From assembly GCA_036898135.1 (NCBI GenBank), contig CM072522.1:60829056-60893055 (forward strand): a DNA stretch of 64,000 nucleotides. The letters are read 5' to 3'. Source of the stretch: Oncomelania hupensis (taxonomy: Eukaryota > Mollusca > Gastropoda > Littorinimorpha > Pomatiopsidae). Made by a program: the position numbers and the translations under genes. Within the stretch, counting starts at the first letter, position 1. The number at the start of each line of letters is the position of its first letter. Positions 52,330 to 63,756 of this stretch are shown here, piece after piece. The notes below the pieces were generated by a model. The model was not told where the DNA came from and did no database searches. It saw only the letters and a list, made by a program, of their open reading frames with translations.

Positions 52330-52660
52330 GCTTGCATAGGTATTATCATCGTTACATCCTTAGCAGTTTTCTAGTGGGTTATAGTTTCATTTGCATTTCA
52401 TTTCAAGACATTGGTTTCCATAGCAAATGTACATTTACCTTATTCGGTATTTGACTTAACAGTTCAAGTAGTGAAAAAAAGAGAGAGACAGAGACAGAGA
52501 TAGACAGAGAAAGACAGAGAGAGAGACAGAGACAGAGATAGACAGAGAGAGACAGCGAGAGAGACAGAGAGAGAAAGAGTGTTTTTTTTTTTTATGCACT
52601 ATACACATGGCCTGCACGCTAAATCAAGAAACCCACTTTGTGAAACAGTCAAACACTTTT
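52039..52660. repeat. repeat units with (TTA)n of variable length; (GACAGA)n
   Basis: CTTGCATAGTTATTATCATC recurs about four times between 52080 and 52360, separated by (TTA)n runs of different length. 52478-52578 is (GACAGA)-type low complexity. Confidence 0.88.
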
Positions 52661-52664
52661 TTAC

Positions 52665-52808
52665 ATCCATGCCAACTAGCCGTCAACCTCAACCTCGTCA
52701 ATGACTCTGTCGTCGTTGCTGTCACAAACCGTCGACTATAGAATTATATTTCCTTGCGTTTAGCATCCTAATCAAAATTGACGAAATATCATCATCATCA
52801 TCATCATT

Positions 52809-52903
<95 letters not shown>

Positions 52904-53370
52904 CATCATCATCATTATCACCACCACCACCGCCACTGTCAATTCAGCAATGGTTAGTCAGAACCTAGTGGATGCAAACTATGATATTATAGAACGTGTT
53001 TTAATAACGCTTCTTTCCCTTCTTGTATTACAATTGTATTTGATATGCTGTTACATTACCTGTATATATTTATGTTGGCAGTATGTGTACATTGTATTTT
53101 ATACACTGTTACATTACCTGTATATTTATGTTGGCTGTATGTGTTCACTGTATTGTATACACTATTACATTACCTGTATATATACCTATGTTGGCAGTAT
53201 TTGTACATTGTATTTTATACACTGTTACATCACCTGTATATATTTATGTTGGCAGTATGTGTACATTGTATTGCATACACTGTTACATTACCTGCATATA
53301 TTTATGTTGGTAGTATGTGCACATTGCATTTTATACACTGTTACATTTCCTGTACATATTTATGTACATT
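52665..53370. repeat. segmental duplicate of 34555-35385
   Basis: Same order as the partner: CAACCTCAACCTCGTC, GCGTTTAGCATCCTAATCAA, (ATC)n (52785-52920), TTCAGCAATGG, then the 58-bp minisatellite (about 53040-53370). The ZU5 gene exon is not included. Confidence 0.9.
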
Positions 53371-53987
53371 ACATTACATTACATTACATTACATTACATT
53401 ACATTACATTACATTACATTACATTGCATGATTATTGCTTTAGATCCAGCGGACTCTTCCGAGCCAAATCAGGACCTGACAACCCCTGATCCGCATAAAA
53501 TATCTGCTGAAACAACCCTAGTGGTAAAACTAAAAGCCCTCCACCAACCAGTCACTTTACAATAAAGACATCCCACGCAGGGGAAGCTGAGGTTATACTC
53601 TTATTTATCGAACCCCCTTTAAAAACAAAATAGAATACAAACATCATTATAAATTGTCAACAAAACACATACATATAAAATGCCTACATTGCTAAATTAT
53701 AACATCATAGGAAGCCCTAGTGACCACCTGGCAGAAAGCGTCCAATAATCCAAAGCTGATCCAACAGACCTCACACACAACTAAGGTATCTTGTCCCGGT
53801 AGAGTTTTAAGAAAAAAGATAGGTGACTGTTCTAGCAAAGAAGAAGATAGTATAGCAGATTGATAAAACAGCAGGAATGAGAAAAAAAAAACAAATGAGA
53901 AAGACAACGACAGTGGGAATTTAAAGCACTAAATGTACAGAAAGTGGGGATACTATTTATACTGAAACCCGGCACTCCATCGGGGTA
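53366..53987 (-). mobile_element. hairpin-tailed SINE-like element, short form, TSD ACATATTTATGT
   Basis: ACATATTTATGT at 53354-53365 and 53988-53999. On the minus strand the element ends with the hairpin (53443-53476, one change in the stem: GATCC on plus) and a long (TAATG)n tail (53366-53428). It is inserted in the 58-bp minisatellite, which resumes at 53988. Confidence 0.93.
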
Positions 53988-54094
53988 ACATATTTATGTT
54001 GGCAGTATTTATGTTGGCAGTATGTGTACATTTGTACCTTTCATTTGTGGGAGCTGCTGACTGATTGCTTGGAAGCTTGATTTTCAATTGTCTT

Positions 54095-55587
54095 TGTGAC
54101 GTGGGGTTTTATTGTTGCTGGGCTCTGCACAATGGACTGCTATTACCCACTCGTCTTAGTCTATGGGGATCGCTAGTGAATCTCCTTGTGACTGAACTTA
54201 ATACATTTATTTGTTTAGCTTGGTCTGTGGTTAGGCTGGGGTACAGAGATAGATAGAAAAATTGTAAAAGATCACTGTCACACTAGCTTTCACAGGCCTA
54301 TGAAACACATATAGTCCAGCCACTTGATAACAGTAAATATCACACATTTATTTCCTCTACTCTATACACGATCTTCGAAGTATGAACTAACTTAAAAGTT
54401 CAAATGTCAATGCGAATGTTTCGCTCGCTGATAGGTCTAGGCAGCTACTTTCTCATCATAGGGCACTGGATACTTTCTGCCCTAATGGTCAGAGTTCTTG
54501 AAGAGTGGACTACTGTGGTCCAGTTTATACAGAGTTTGGTGCATTGAAGGCTGTGTACTTAGCTCAGTGTCCGAAGAGCTGTTTTGCGGTTGATTCCTTG
54601 ACACGCTGTGTTGTCTTGGAGTGTTTTCTTTGTGGCTAGACTGGTGGGCTCTCTTTGCTCATTGCTAGAGAGGCCTCTGCAGACCAACTTTCAGCGACGA
54701 TTTGTTCTGGTCTTTCGCCGAGTTGGGCTCACGATACAATGCCTGCTTGTCTGTAACATATGAGACGAAATTCTGCACAACCCTGTATAATAGGTGTGTG
54801 CAGAGCGTCTCACTGAAGGCCGAAGTAGCCCTCAGTGATTAGCTCCACATCTCTATATATAAGCGACGAACATTCTGCTAAGTCCGTGGTCCACTGGAAT
54901 CTCCACTCTAATTTCCTATACATATATAAATATAAATCATGGCTAACTATACACATAGAGAAAGAATTAATATTTAACACATTCTCTGGTACAGCCACTG
55001 GTCTGCAAGCATACAAATAGGTAAAACAACAGTAGTTCCGTACGTCTTTCAACATGGCGTCGACCGGTCGTGTTCGACACGTGGTCACGCAACGTCGGAC
55101 TAACAATTTAAGTCTAAGCATAGCAAATTTTACAAACATAATTCAACAATAATATAAATACATCACAATGAAACAAAAGTATGTTCATTTACCTTCTTGA
55201 CAATGTCAGGCCGTGGCTAACTTGCTTGAATTCGAATATTCAACAAGCCCTGCTTTCCTAAGTCTGCTCAGTAGAGAGATCCAGAAGTCAGAGTGTAACT
55301 GTGTACTGCCCGGCATTTGAATCTAGACTGACCCTCTACCTGCCTCTGCTTGAATCAGCCAGAACTGGTTCTACCTAACTTAGCTGTGTTCTCATTGACT
55401 GAAACATCGGAGCTCTACAACGTAAGCTGCGATGATGTCATTGCCTACTTGGCTATCGTCAGCATACAACTGCTACGCATGATCACTTCTGTCGTCTGCT
55501 TCAGATTACCAGTAACCTTCTAAGTCTACACTGACTAAACAAGGCAAAAGCTTAAAATGTGCGGGGTAAACTGGGCCTCTTGTTACA
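54095..55587 (-). mobile_element. solo LTR, 1,493 bp, TSD GTCTT
   Basis: Starts TGTGACGTGGGG, ends CTCTTGTTACA. GTCTT at 54090-54094 and 55588-55592. Same family as 50534-52038 but clearly diverged, so they are independent insertions of different age or lineage. Confidence 0.92.
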
Positions 55588-55592
55588 GTCTT

Positions 55593-55752
55593 GTACGTGT
55601 AATTTTACATGTCTGTGGAAGAGAAATTTAACGTCATTTGTTGTTCTGCACTGCAGTGCTACACTTGGTGTTTCTGTTCTGTTTGTTTATTGTCTTTTCC
55701 AGCAAGCTGATAAGACATTTAAAAAAAATAAATAAATAAAATAAAAAAATTG
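55593..55752 (-). other. 3' flank of the RNase H-bearing LINE
   Basis: (AAAT)-rich sequence at 55710-55750 (TTTA-rich on minus) is probably the LINE 3' end. There is no hairpin tail here, so this LINE is not the obvious partner of the SINE-like family. Confidence 0.5.
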
Positions 55753-57216
55753 TTAGATTAGATTACCAACAGGAGAGTCCAGCAATACTTTGGACAGTTT
55801 GATTCCGAGTTGAAAATCTACATCACTGAAACTGACCTTCCCTTGCAATTCATATGGCAGTAAGGGCTTAATTTGATCACATTCAAATAAAACATGCTGT
55901 AATGAGATGAATGCATCACAAACACACTTTACATCTTTACAGTGCTTAGTTTTAATGGCATTGAGCAAAATTCCGTTAGTCATCGTAAGCACAGCTCTTG
56001 AGTAACCATTTAATGGATTGTCTTGTTTCTTAAAGTCAAGAGTACTTTTCATTATACTTTCAATTTCATTTTGAATTTCTTTTGAAGATTTCATAACTTC
56101 AATGTCTCGAGAATTTAATTGCAAAGCACCTTGTTTAGCCCCTTTATCTGCTAATTCATTATAGAAAAAACCACAATGTGATGGTAACCAGCAGAAAGAT
56201 AATTATGTTTGTGCCATTAATGATTAAGCTGTGAATAATATGTCTAATTTCTATTATTAAATCTCTTCTATTTTTATTATTTTGAGATTGTAACGCTTCT
56301 AGCACTGACATTGAATCAACACATATAACTATTTGAAAAATACTGATCTGAAGACTGGATATGTTTCTTAGTGCCATTAAGATTGCTATCAGTTCGGCTG
56401 TAAATATAGATATATTCTTGCCCAAGTAAAATGATTCGTTCATTTTTAAATCAGGAATAACATATGCTGCACCTGTTTCGCCTGATGATAAAACAGAACC
56501 GTCAGTATACACTTTTAAATGTTGAGAATAAACAGAATCTATGTGTTCACGAGCCTCAGTTGTAACTAAGTTACTATTAACACTTTTGAATGTGTTACAA
56601 TAATGAATATCAAAATTACCCTTCATCATCTCCCAAGGAGGCATTGGTGAAGAAATATCTGTCCTAAGTCTTTTTATGTCCTCTACCGTAGAATCAATTA
56701 AGTCTTTAGTATATGTAGAAATCGTTTCTAAGAATCTAACATTTTGTGCTCGTTTTGGGTATTCTAAATCAGACCTAAACAACAACTCTTCATTAGTACT
56801 ATTGCAAATAGTATGTGCTCTTACGATATATTTAACACAAGCCAACTTTCTCTGTTCATCCAGGGGCATAATTCCTGCTAACATATAAGCTTTAGATGTA
56901 TTTGTATGCACGGGAACACCTAGGGCTAATTTTATAGCCTTGCTATCTAGACTTTTCAACTTATTTAAATAACTCTTCGGAGCTGAAAAATATGCTTCCT
57001 GCCCGTACATTAATTTAGATCTGACAAGTGAAGTTGCTAAATGAACGAGTGTCTTTATATCTTGACCCCAAGATTTTGTACTAATGATCTTTAATAAATA
57101 ATAACTTTTTAAAGCATTCTGAATTAAATACTCAATATGTCTTGTCCATTTTAACTTCCTTGTTAGATATACACCTAAAAATTTAATCTCAGCAGTATAT
57201 TCAATTTGTTCGTTTT
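55753..57216 (-). pseudogene. LINE ORF2 3' part: RT thumb, RNase H, Cys-His tail
   Basis: Minus strand, right to left: KFLGVYLTRKLKW (about 57185-57145), LVRSKLMYGQEAYFSAP, then RNase H with YTDGS (about 56510), FTAELIAIL (about 56405) and CVDSMSVLEAL (about 56320). A single extra T in the run near 56200 shifts the frame just before the WLPSHCG block. The last part (55753-56124) has C-x4-C-x-C...H-x4-C spacing. The upstream half is at 63757-64000, beyond the Gypsy insertion. Jockey/I/R1-like architecture. Confidence 0.88.
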
Positions 57217-57221
57217 CTATC

Positions 57222-58522
57222 TGTTACACTCGAATCGATGATGGTGTTTTCTTTATCAGTATCTGATTCAGCCCCGATGCTTGAATTCCTGATAGGGTGT
57301 AACTCAGATTCGTTTATTCACGCAACCCGCTCAAGCAGCATACAAGTCACAAAGTCGACGTATGAAATTTTCTACTTTTATTCAGCACACATCAACAACT
57401 GCATACAATCGCTCAATCATCTTTCCACTCTCAAATTTACTTTCCAAATACCCCTTGGGGTCATGAGCAATCTTGCCACTATAGATTGTTCTAACCTATA
57501 AAGGGTACAGTGAAAGCCCCAGTTGAAAACCTGTCTTGCCTTTGTAGGCATGACAAATTAACTGCGGCAACAGTTCCCCCCGTTGGAGTGCCGGGGGTTT
57601 CAGTATAAATAGTATCCCCACTTTCTGGAAATTTAGTGCTTTAAATTCCCACTGTCGCTGTCTTCCTCATTTGCTCTTTCCCATTCCCGATCTGTCCTAC
57701 CACTCTGCTATACTATCTTCTTCTTCGCTAGATCAATGACCTACCTTTTTTCTTGAAAACTCTTCCTGGACAAGACTCCTTGTTTGTGTATGAGGTCTGT
57801 TGGATCAGCTTGGGAGTGTTGGACGCTTTCTGCCGGGTGGTCACTAGGGCTTCCTATGAATGTACTATTTAGCACTATAGGCATTTTATATGTATGTTTT
57901 TTGATGTTTGTATTCTATTTTGTTTTTGTAATCGGGGAGTTCGCGTAGTTGAGGTCAACCCTCAGCCGTCCCTCGCGTGGGATGTCTTTATTGTACAGTG
58001 ACTGGCCGGTGGAGGGCATTCAATTTTCCCACTGGGGTTGTTTCGACAGATCTTTTATGCGAATCGGGGGTTGTCCGGTCCTGATTTGGCTCGGAAGAGT
58101 CCGCTGGACCTAAAGCAACAATAAATCAATCAATAAAATACTTTCCAAATCACTATCAACAATAACACTCTCTCTCTTCTCGAACAATTTGGTACACGGT
58201 AGAAATGACGCACTGCCACCAATCGAACTAAAGATCGTCATCACTGGCTTACGTCATACACATTTCCTCTACTTCCGGGAACATTCACGACCTTCGATAA
58301 CCATCGGGAAATTTCTATCGACAGTAATAAACATGCAGATCCCGAAAATTCTCCAACAATATCGACTAACGCAAATCATCAACGTTATACAAAGCCTCTC
58401 CTAACAACAATGCAAACTCAAATCAAAGGTAAATAAACTCCATTATTGAATACTTTGCAAAACGAAACGATTAGATCTATCGTGCGCGCTTTAGACACAC
58501 TTTCGTTTGTTTCAACGTAACA
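57222..58522 (-). repeat. Gypsy 3' LTR (1,301 bp, contains a full SINE-like element)
   Basis: The LTR without the insertion would be about 600 bp. TACTTTCCAAAT is duplicated at 57438-57449 and 58139-58150 around the nested element. Confidence 0.92.
57450..58138 (+). mobile_element. hairpin-tailed SINE-like element, long form, nested in LTR
   Basis: Sense strand is plus here: CCCCTTGGGGTCATGAGCAA start, TATAAATAGTATCCCC at about 57604, hairpin 58077-58110, (AATC)n tail. Target duplication TACTTTCCAAAT. Opposite orientation to its Gypsy host. Confidence 0.94.
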
Positions 58523-58536
58523 TAACCCCCCACTCA
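58523..58536 (-). promoter_or_regulatory. Gypsy polypurine tract
   Basis: Minus strand GAGTGGGGGGTTA directly precedes the 3' LTR start TGTTACG; the expected second-strand primer. Confidence 0.85.
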
Positions 58537-58830
58537 AGAAGAAATTTACTTAATTTCTTTCAACAACGTTGAAACGTAATGCACAAACAAAGTCTTAATT
58601 CTGGACTTTCTGAATACTGTCATTGTGCTCAGTTCATTCACACAGAGTCAATGATTTTCATCTTCAAATCCGTCTGGATATTGTCAATGTTCACAGTTCA
58701 TTCACACAGAGTCAATGTTTCTCATCTGCAAGTCTTTCTGGGTACTGTCAATGTTCACAGTTTATCTACCCAGTCAACGTTTTTCATTTTCAAGTCTGTC
58801 ATTACCAATATTCTTAGTTCGTCCACACAG
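58537..58830 (-). repeat. ~70-bp tandem repeats in Gypsy 3' UTR
   Basis: GTTCATTCACACAGAGTCAATG-type units, about 3.5 copies, between the pol stop and the polypurine tract. Confidence 0.8.
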
Positions 58831-60957
58831 TCAGTGTTCTTTCGTTCGCAAGGAATCGACGCCCTCGTCAGTTGCGGTCGTCATCGGCCCAGGGTCAAAG
58901 ACGATGATTACGTGGGCTTCCCCGGAATCAGTGCGTCCTCCGTTGTCTCCTTCTTCCATCGGATGTCCGACGCAGTCGACGTTGTCAGCTCCCAGAATGC
59001 ATTCGCTGGGTCTCACGGTCAGGTTGGCTTCTGCGGGACGGTGGAACAGCTCCCTCAAGGTCTGCAGATGCTCCTTCCAGGTCTGGGTGTGGACTCCATG
59101 TTCGACCAAAGTCGTAGAGCCTGGGACATCGCTGAAGCTATGGGGAAATTCGCCCATAAGGTCCTTGAGCTCCAACATTTGACCTTCCGTCAAGCCTGGT
59201 CCTAGCTTAACGTCATTGATGCCTTCTTTGCTGTGGAAGTCTCCCAGTTCCAACAGTTCTTCGCTGTCAAAGCTGTCGTCGGTCACAGCTGCTGTGGCTG
59301 CGTGCACAGTCTCTGATGGCCTTTCCACGTACAGCTTAAGGAGGTTGGCGTGGTATATCTTGGAATGCTGGCCGACCTTCACCTTGTAGTCGTTGATCCC
59401 CACCACGGTCTCCACTTCGTACGGGCCTTTCCACTGCATCAGCAACTTATTATGATCGGTAGGTAGCAGCACCAGCACTTTGTTGCCAGGTTTGAACTTC
59501 CTGCTCACAGCCCTACGATCATAGTAGTGCTTTCCACAGTCTTGGGACTTCTTCAGGTTTTCTCTGGCTATCTCGAGAGTCTGCTCCAGCTTCTCCCGTA
59601 GCTCAAACACGTACTGGTAGCTGTTCTTCACCTCTGGGGTCTCTACTTCTTTCGTCCACAGTTCTTTTAGGATGTGCATCGGCCCTCGGATGGTTCTTCC
59701 GTACAGCAGCTCGAACGGAGAAAAGCCGGTGGACTCCTGCGGTACTTCTCTGTAGGCGAAAAGTAAGGCGTTGATGTAGCGATGCCATTGTCTGGGCTGC
59801 TCGCTGCACAGTTTCTTCAGGGTGGACTTCAGTGTAGCATTGAACGTTTCGACAAGCCCGTTGCACATCGGATGGTAGGGTGTCGTAGTCAAATGCCGGA
59901 TGCTCAGCAGTCTGTTGACCTCCTTCATGCAGTCAGAGACGAACTGCGTCCCGAGGTCTGTCAGGATCTCTTCAGGCACTCCACGTCTACTGAACATGTC
60001 CACTAGCGCCTCTGCTACAGTTTCAGTGTCAATCTTCTTCAGTGGCACCGCTTCTGGGTACCGAGTTGCATAGTCCACTAAAGTCAGTACCCATCGATGA
60101 CCTTCTTCACTCGGAGGTCGTATTTCGCCGATTAAGTCTAAGGCCACCCTCTTGAAAGGTCGGTCGATCAAAGGCATTCTCTGCATAGGCACTTTAGGGA
60201 CCCTTCCTCGAGGTATGGTCTTCTGGCAAATGTCACATGATCGGCAAAAACGGCTGACGTCCGCATGAAGTCCTGGCCAGTAGAACACCGCCTGGATTCT
60301 ATCCGACGTCTTCTTGATGCCTAGGTGACCTCCCATGATTGAGTCATGCGCTACTTCCATCACCTGGCGCCTTAGGGGTAACGGTACCAATACTTGACGT
60401 AGTGGTTTCCCTCCGTTGACCCTCGGGTGCTGGAAGATTCGATACAGGATCTTGGCCTTCACCTCAAAGTAGACTGTACCACTGCCTTTGGTCACGTGGT
60501 CTTGGCGGTTCCTGTACTTGTTTAAAGTACTATCAGCTTCCTGGAGCTGGATCAGCTTATCTCTGTCCACGATGGCAGCTTTAGAGTTGTCGGCGACCTT
60601 CAGTGGCGTAGACGTCTTGTCTCTCTTGGCCTGGGCCCTGGTAGTAACAGCACCGACGATCTCTGGTCGGCAGGGCTGAGCCGGAGTAGCCACATTGTCC
60701 CGTAGCAGCTCTGTAAGGTCTCCATCGGGAAATGACAATGGATCCTCCTCCACAACTTCGACGCGTTGGGTTGAGGCAGGACTCCATTCTGAATCGGGTC
60801 GTCGGGTCGTCTCGCGCCGTCGATATTCCCGATCATCAAATCGTATAGCGGCTTCTTCAGGCAAACCGCTTCTACTTCGCCTATGTAGAAAGGAGTGCTG
60901 ACTTGAATCTTCGCAACTGGCGCTCTCACACATTTGCTGTCGGCCATAAGTGTCCAT
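58831..60957 (-). pseudogene. Gypsy pol: integrase then truncated reverse transcriptase
   Basis: Residues 204-244 form the HHCC zinc domain (H204, H211, C241, C244). Residues 274/334/370 are the catalytic D, D, E with 35-residue spacing between the last two. A GPY/F motif is at 510-513. After integrase, residues about 585-625 match the start of a Gypsy RT (GEFPHSFSDVPGSTTLVEHG) and 627-665 match the RT end (TLRELFHRPAEANLTVRPSE). The fingers-palm core with the YxDD box, and RNase H, are deleted. Integrase lies upstream of RT, as in Gmr1-like elements. The protein could not reverse transcribe. Residues before about 50 belong to the out-of-frame protease overlap. Confidence 0.92.
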
Positions 60958-62273
60958 TTTGAATCGCCAGTGAATTGTTCTTTAGCGATTAGGTCTTCTC
61001 TGACGATGACCCCACTGCAGCCAGAGTCTCTTAAAACAGTCACTTCATGATTTCCGACGCGTCCCTTGGAAACAGGCATGTTCTGGACGGTCACAGCTGC
61101 GCTGGCGACGACGGGGATGGATTTCCCGTTGGCAAGGAGGAGTTGGCCATCGGTTATGCACTCTTGCACGTCCGCGGGAGTAGCTGCGCGCTCGGTCTCA
61201 CTCGGAAGAATGACGCTCCCGCCGCACACCTGATGGTCAGATCTACTGGTTTGCCGTTGATTGGAGAAACGTCTCTGTCGGTTGCCCGCCGCTGCATTGT
61301 CCGTACTGCTCCGCTGTCCGCTACTTTTGTTTTGAGGACAGTTAGCCGCTCTGTGGTCTGTAGCGTTGCAGGTGAAACAGCCTCTTGAATGCCCTTCCCT
61401 GGGAGGAGGCGTGGAGTTCGTCTGTCTCTGGCTCGTCTGACTTCCCTGGATCTGGTTCCCATGGTTTCCAGTCTTCTGAAAATGTTTCGTTGCGCTGGGT
61501 GGCCCCAGGGTCTTCCCATGAGCGATGAGATATCTTTCAGCAGCCTCAGTCACATCTTTAAGCGTCTGCAGCTTTTGTTCTTCTAAGTGGGTCGCTAGGT
61601 CCTTGTGACAGGCATTGAGAAATTGTTCCTTCACGATCAGGTCATGGAGACTGTCATAAGACTTCCTTTCGCCTGATAACTCCACCCACTTGTGTAGATA
61701 TGACGACAGGCGCTCCACAAACTGCTTTGGCGTCTCGTCTGACTTAGGCCGGCATTCACGGAAGCGTTTACGGTAGCCCTTCTCTGTAAAGTTGTAGCAC
61801 TGCAACAGGGCCTCTTTCAAGACGTCGTAGTTTTTGGCGTCATCGTTCGACAGTCTGGTGTAAACTTCGAGAGCTTGCCCTGTCAGAAGTGCACTTAGTC
61901 GAATCGCCCAGTCTCGAGGTTGCCAGTTAGAGCTTTCAGCGAACCTTTCGAATCTCGCCAGATAACTGTCAATCTGGTCCTTCCCGTCGACGAAAGCTGG
62001 CAATTTTGGAGCCGTGTTGTCACTGATAACTTGTGGCGCATGCTGCTGTTGCTGGATGCGCGCCAACTCTAGTTAAAACTGACGATCAGCTTCTCTTTCC
62101 TCACGCCTGCGCTCATCTTCTCTTTCTTGCCGCTGCTGTTCAATTTCCAGACGCTTCAGTTCAACTTCTCTTTCTCTTTCTTCGCGCCATATTCTCTCTT
62201 GAGACTTGACGTACTCCGTCAGCTGTTTGCCTTTTAGATTTAGTTCAACCCCTTTCTGCCAGAAGTCAGCCAT
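60600..62273 (-). pseudogene. Gypsy gag and protease, one stop codon
   Basis: ATG at 62273. The N-terminus is a charged coiled coil (Glu/Arg-rich, about residues 20-65). A TAA at 62073 interrupts, and the frame continues on the other side. The capsid-like part follows (YLARFERFAESSNW, GYRKRFRECRP, FVERLSSYLHKW), then one zinc knuckle C-x2-C-x4-H-x4-C (about 61380-61340) and the aspartic protease motif DSGCSG (about 61028-61010) with a YDLMIGN flap-side block. Pol is in another frame; the switch is near 60.8 kb. Gag packages the RNA, protease cleaves the polyprotein. Confidence 0.92.
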
Positions 62274-62764
62274 CTTGATGCTTCTGGAAAGTTCTTTTCT
62301 GGAAAGTTCTTTCTGGAAAGTTCTTGACTGTGCTGTACCTTTCTAGACTGTTCTAGAACAGCACGCTTTCTGCAGTAGCGCTGAAGCTTGTCACTAGTGT
62401 CGCCTTCGCTGACGCAGGCCCCGCTGTCCTCGTCGTATGCGACGCTGCACCACGCTGGTGTTGATGTACACGCTCCTGTGCTGAAGTAGACGCGACGTCC
62501 GCTCGCCGCTCTCTGTAACACTGGCGATGTAGCTCCGAGACTGTCCCTCAACGTAGTCTTACGGCAGCCACGTAGTCCCGATCTGTTGTTCGCTCACGAA
62601 GCAACTCTTCAGCGACTACACGCCCTTGCAGTCAACCCGAATCTATCGGATGTAGTCCCAGTATGTTGGCCCCTCTCGACGCAACTCGTTGGCGGCTACC
62701 CTCGATGACTGCCTCTCGTAACGTTGACTCGCTTGTTGTAGCAGTTGAACCCTTGGCTATGGCG
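62274..62764 (-). other. Gypsy 5' leader before gag
   Basis: Noncoding leader of about 490 bp between the primer site and the gag ATG. Three TTCTGGAAAGTTC repeats lie just upstream of the ATG (62280-62320). Confidence 0.7.
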
Positions 62765-62788
62765 TGAATCGCGGCTTGACCCCCAAAA
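62765..62788 (-). promoter_or_regulatory. Gypsy primer-binding-site region
   Basis: Immediately downstream of the 5' LTR end, minus strand TTTTGGGGGTCAAGCCGCGA. The TGG start fits annealing to a tRNA CCA end. The tRNA species is not assigned. Confidence 0.6.
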
Positions 62789-63751
62789 TGTTACTCTCGG
62801 AACATTTTGATGTTGGTGTTTTTCTATCATTATCTGATTCAGCCCCGATGCTTGAATTCCTGATAGGGTGTAACTCAGATTCGTTTATTCACGCAACCCG
62901 CTCAAGCAGCATACAAGTCACAAAGTCGACGTATGAAATTTTCTACTTTTATTCAGCACACATCAACAACTGCATACAATCGCTCAATCGTCTTTCCACT
63001 CTCAAATTTACTTTCCAAATCACTATCAACAATAACACTCTCTCTCTTCTTGAACAATTTGGTACACGGTAGAAATGACGCACTGCCACCAATCGAACTA
63101 AAGATCGTCATCACTGGCTTACGTCATACACATTTCCTCTACTTCCGGGAACATTCACGACCTTCGATATCCATCGGGAAATTTCTATCGACAGTAATAA
63201 ACATGCAGATCCCGAAAATTCTCCAACAATATCGACTAACGCAAATCATCAACGTTTCCACTGGGGTTGTTTCGACAGATCTTTTATGCGAATCGGGGGT
63301 TGTCCGGTCCTGATTTGGCTCGGAAGAGTCCGCTGGACCTAAAGCAACAATAAATCAATCAATAAAATACTTTCCAAATCACTATCAACAATAACACTCT
63401 CTCTCTTCTCGAACAATTTGGTACACGGTAGAAATGACGCACTGCCACCAATCGAACTAAAGATCGTCATCACTGGCTTACGTCATACACATTTCCTCTA
63501 CTTCCGGGAACATTCACGACCTTCGATAACCATCGGGAAATTTCTATCGACAGTAATAAACATGCAGATCCCGAAAATTCTCCAACAATATCGACTAACG
63601 CAAATCATCAACGTTATACAAAGCCTCTCCTAACAACAATGCAAACTCAAATCAAAGGTAAATAAACTCCATTATTGAATACTTTGCAAAACGAAACGAT
63701 TAGATCTATCGTGCGCGCTTTAGACACACTTTCGTTCGTTTCAACGTAACA
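62789..63751 (-). repeat. Gypsy 5' LTR (963 bp, rearranged)
   Basis: Contains two direct copies of a 248-bp LTR segment (63009-63256 and 63368-63615) separated by a 111-bp 3' piece of the SINE-like element. Compared with the 3' LTR, the SINE's 5' part is missing and LTR sequence has replaced it. Confidence 0.92.
63257..63367 (+). mobile_element. 3' remnant of the nested SINE-like element in the 5' LTR
   Basis: Carries the last 111 bp including the hairpin (63306-63339) and the tail, followed by TACTTTCCAAAT as in the 3' LTR. Confidence 0.92.
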
Positions 63752-63756
63752 CTATC

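Larger units (their letters stand above)
57222..63751 (-). mobile_element. Ty3/Gypsy retrotransposon, Gmr1-like order, LTR to LTR, TSD CTATC
   Basis: CTATC at 57217-57221 and 63752-63756. LTRs start TGTTACGTTG and end GAGTGTAACA or GAGAGTAACA in minus-strand sense. The internal part has a primer-site region (TTTTGGGGGTCAAGCC on minus, next to the 5' LTR), gag, protease, integrase, a remnant of RT, and a purine tract. 6.53 kb, defective. Confidence 0.95.

Noticed and set aside
57580..58110. Pol III A/B boxes in the SINE-like element
   Set aside because: A GGTTCGATAAG-like piece exists in some copies but misses the B-box end, and no spaced A box was found.
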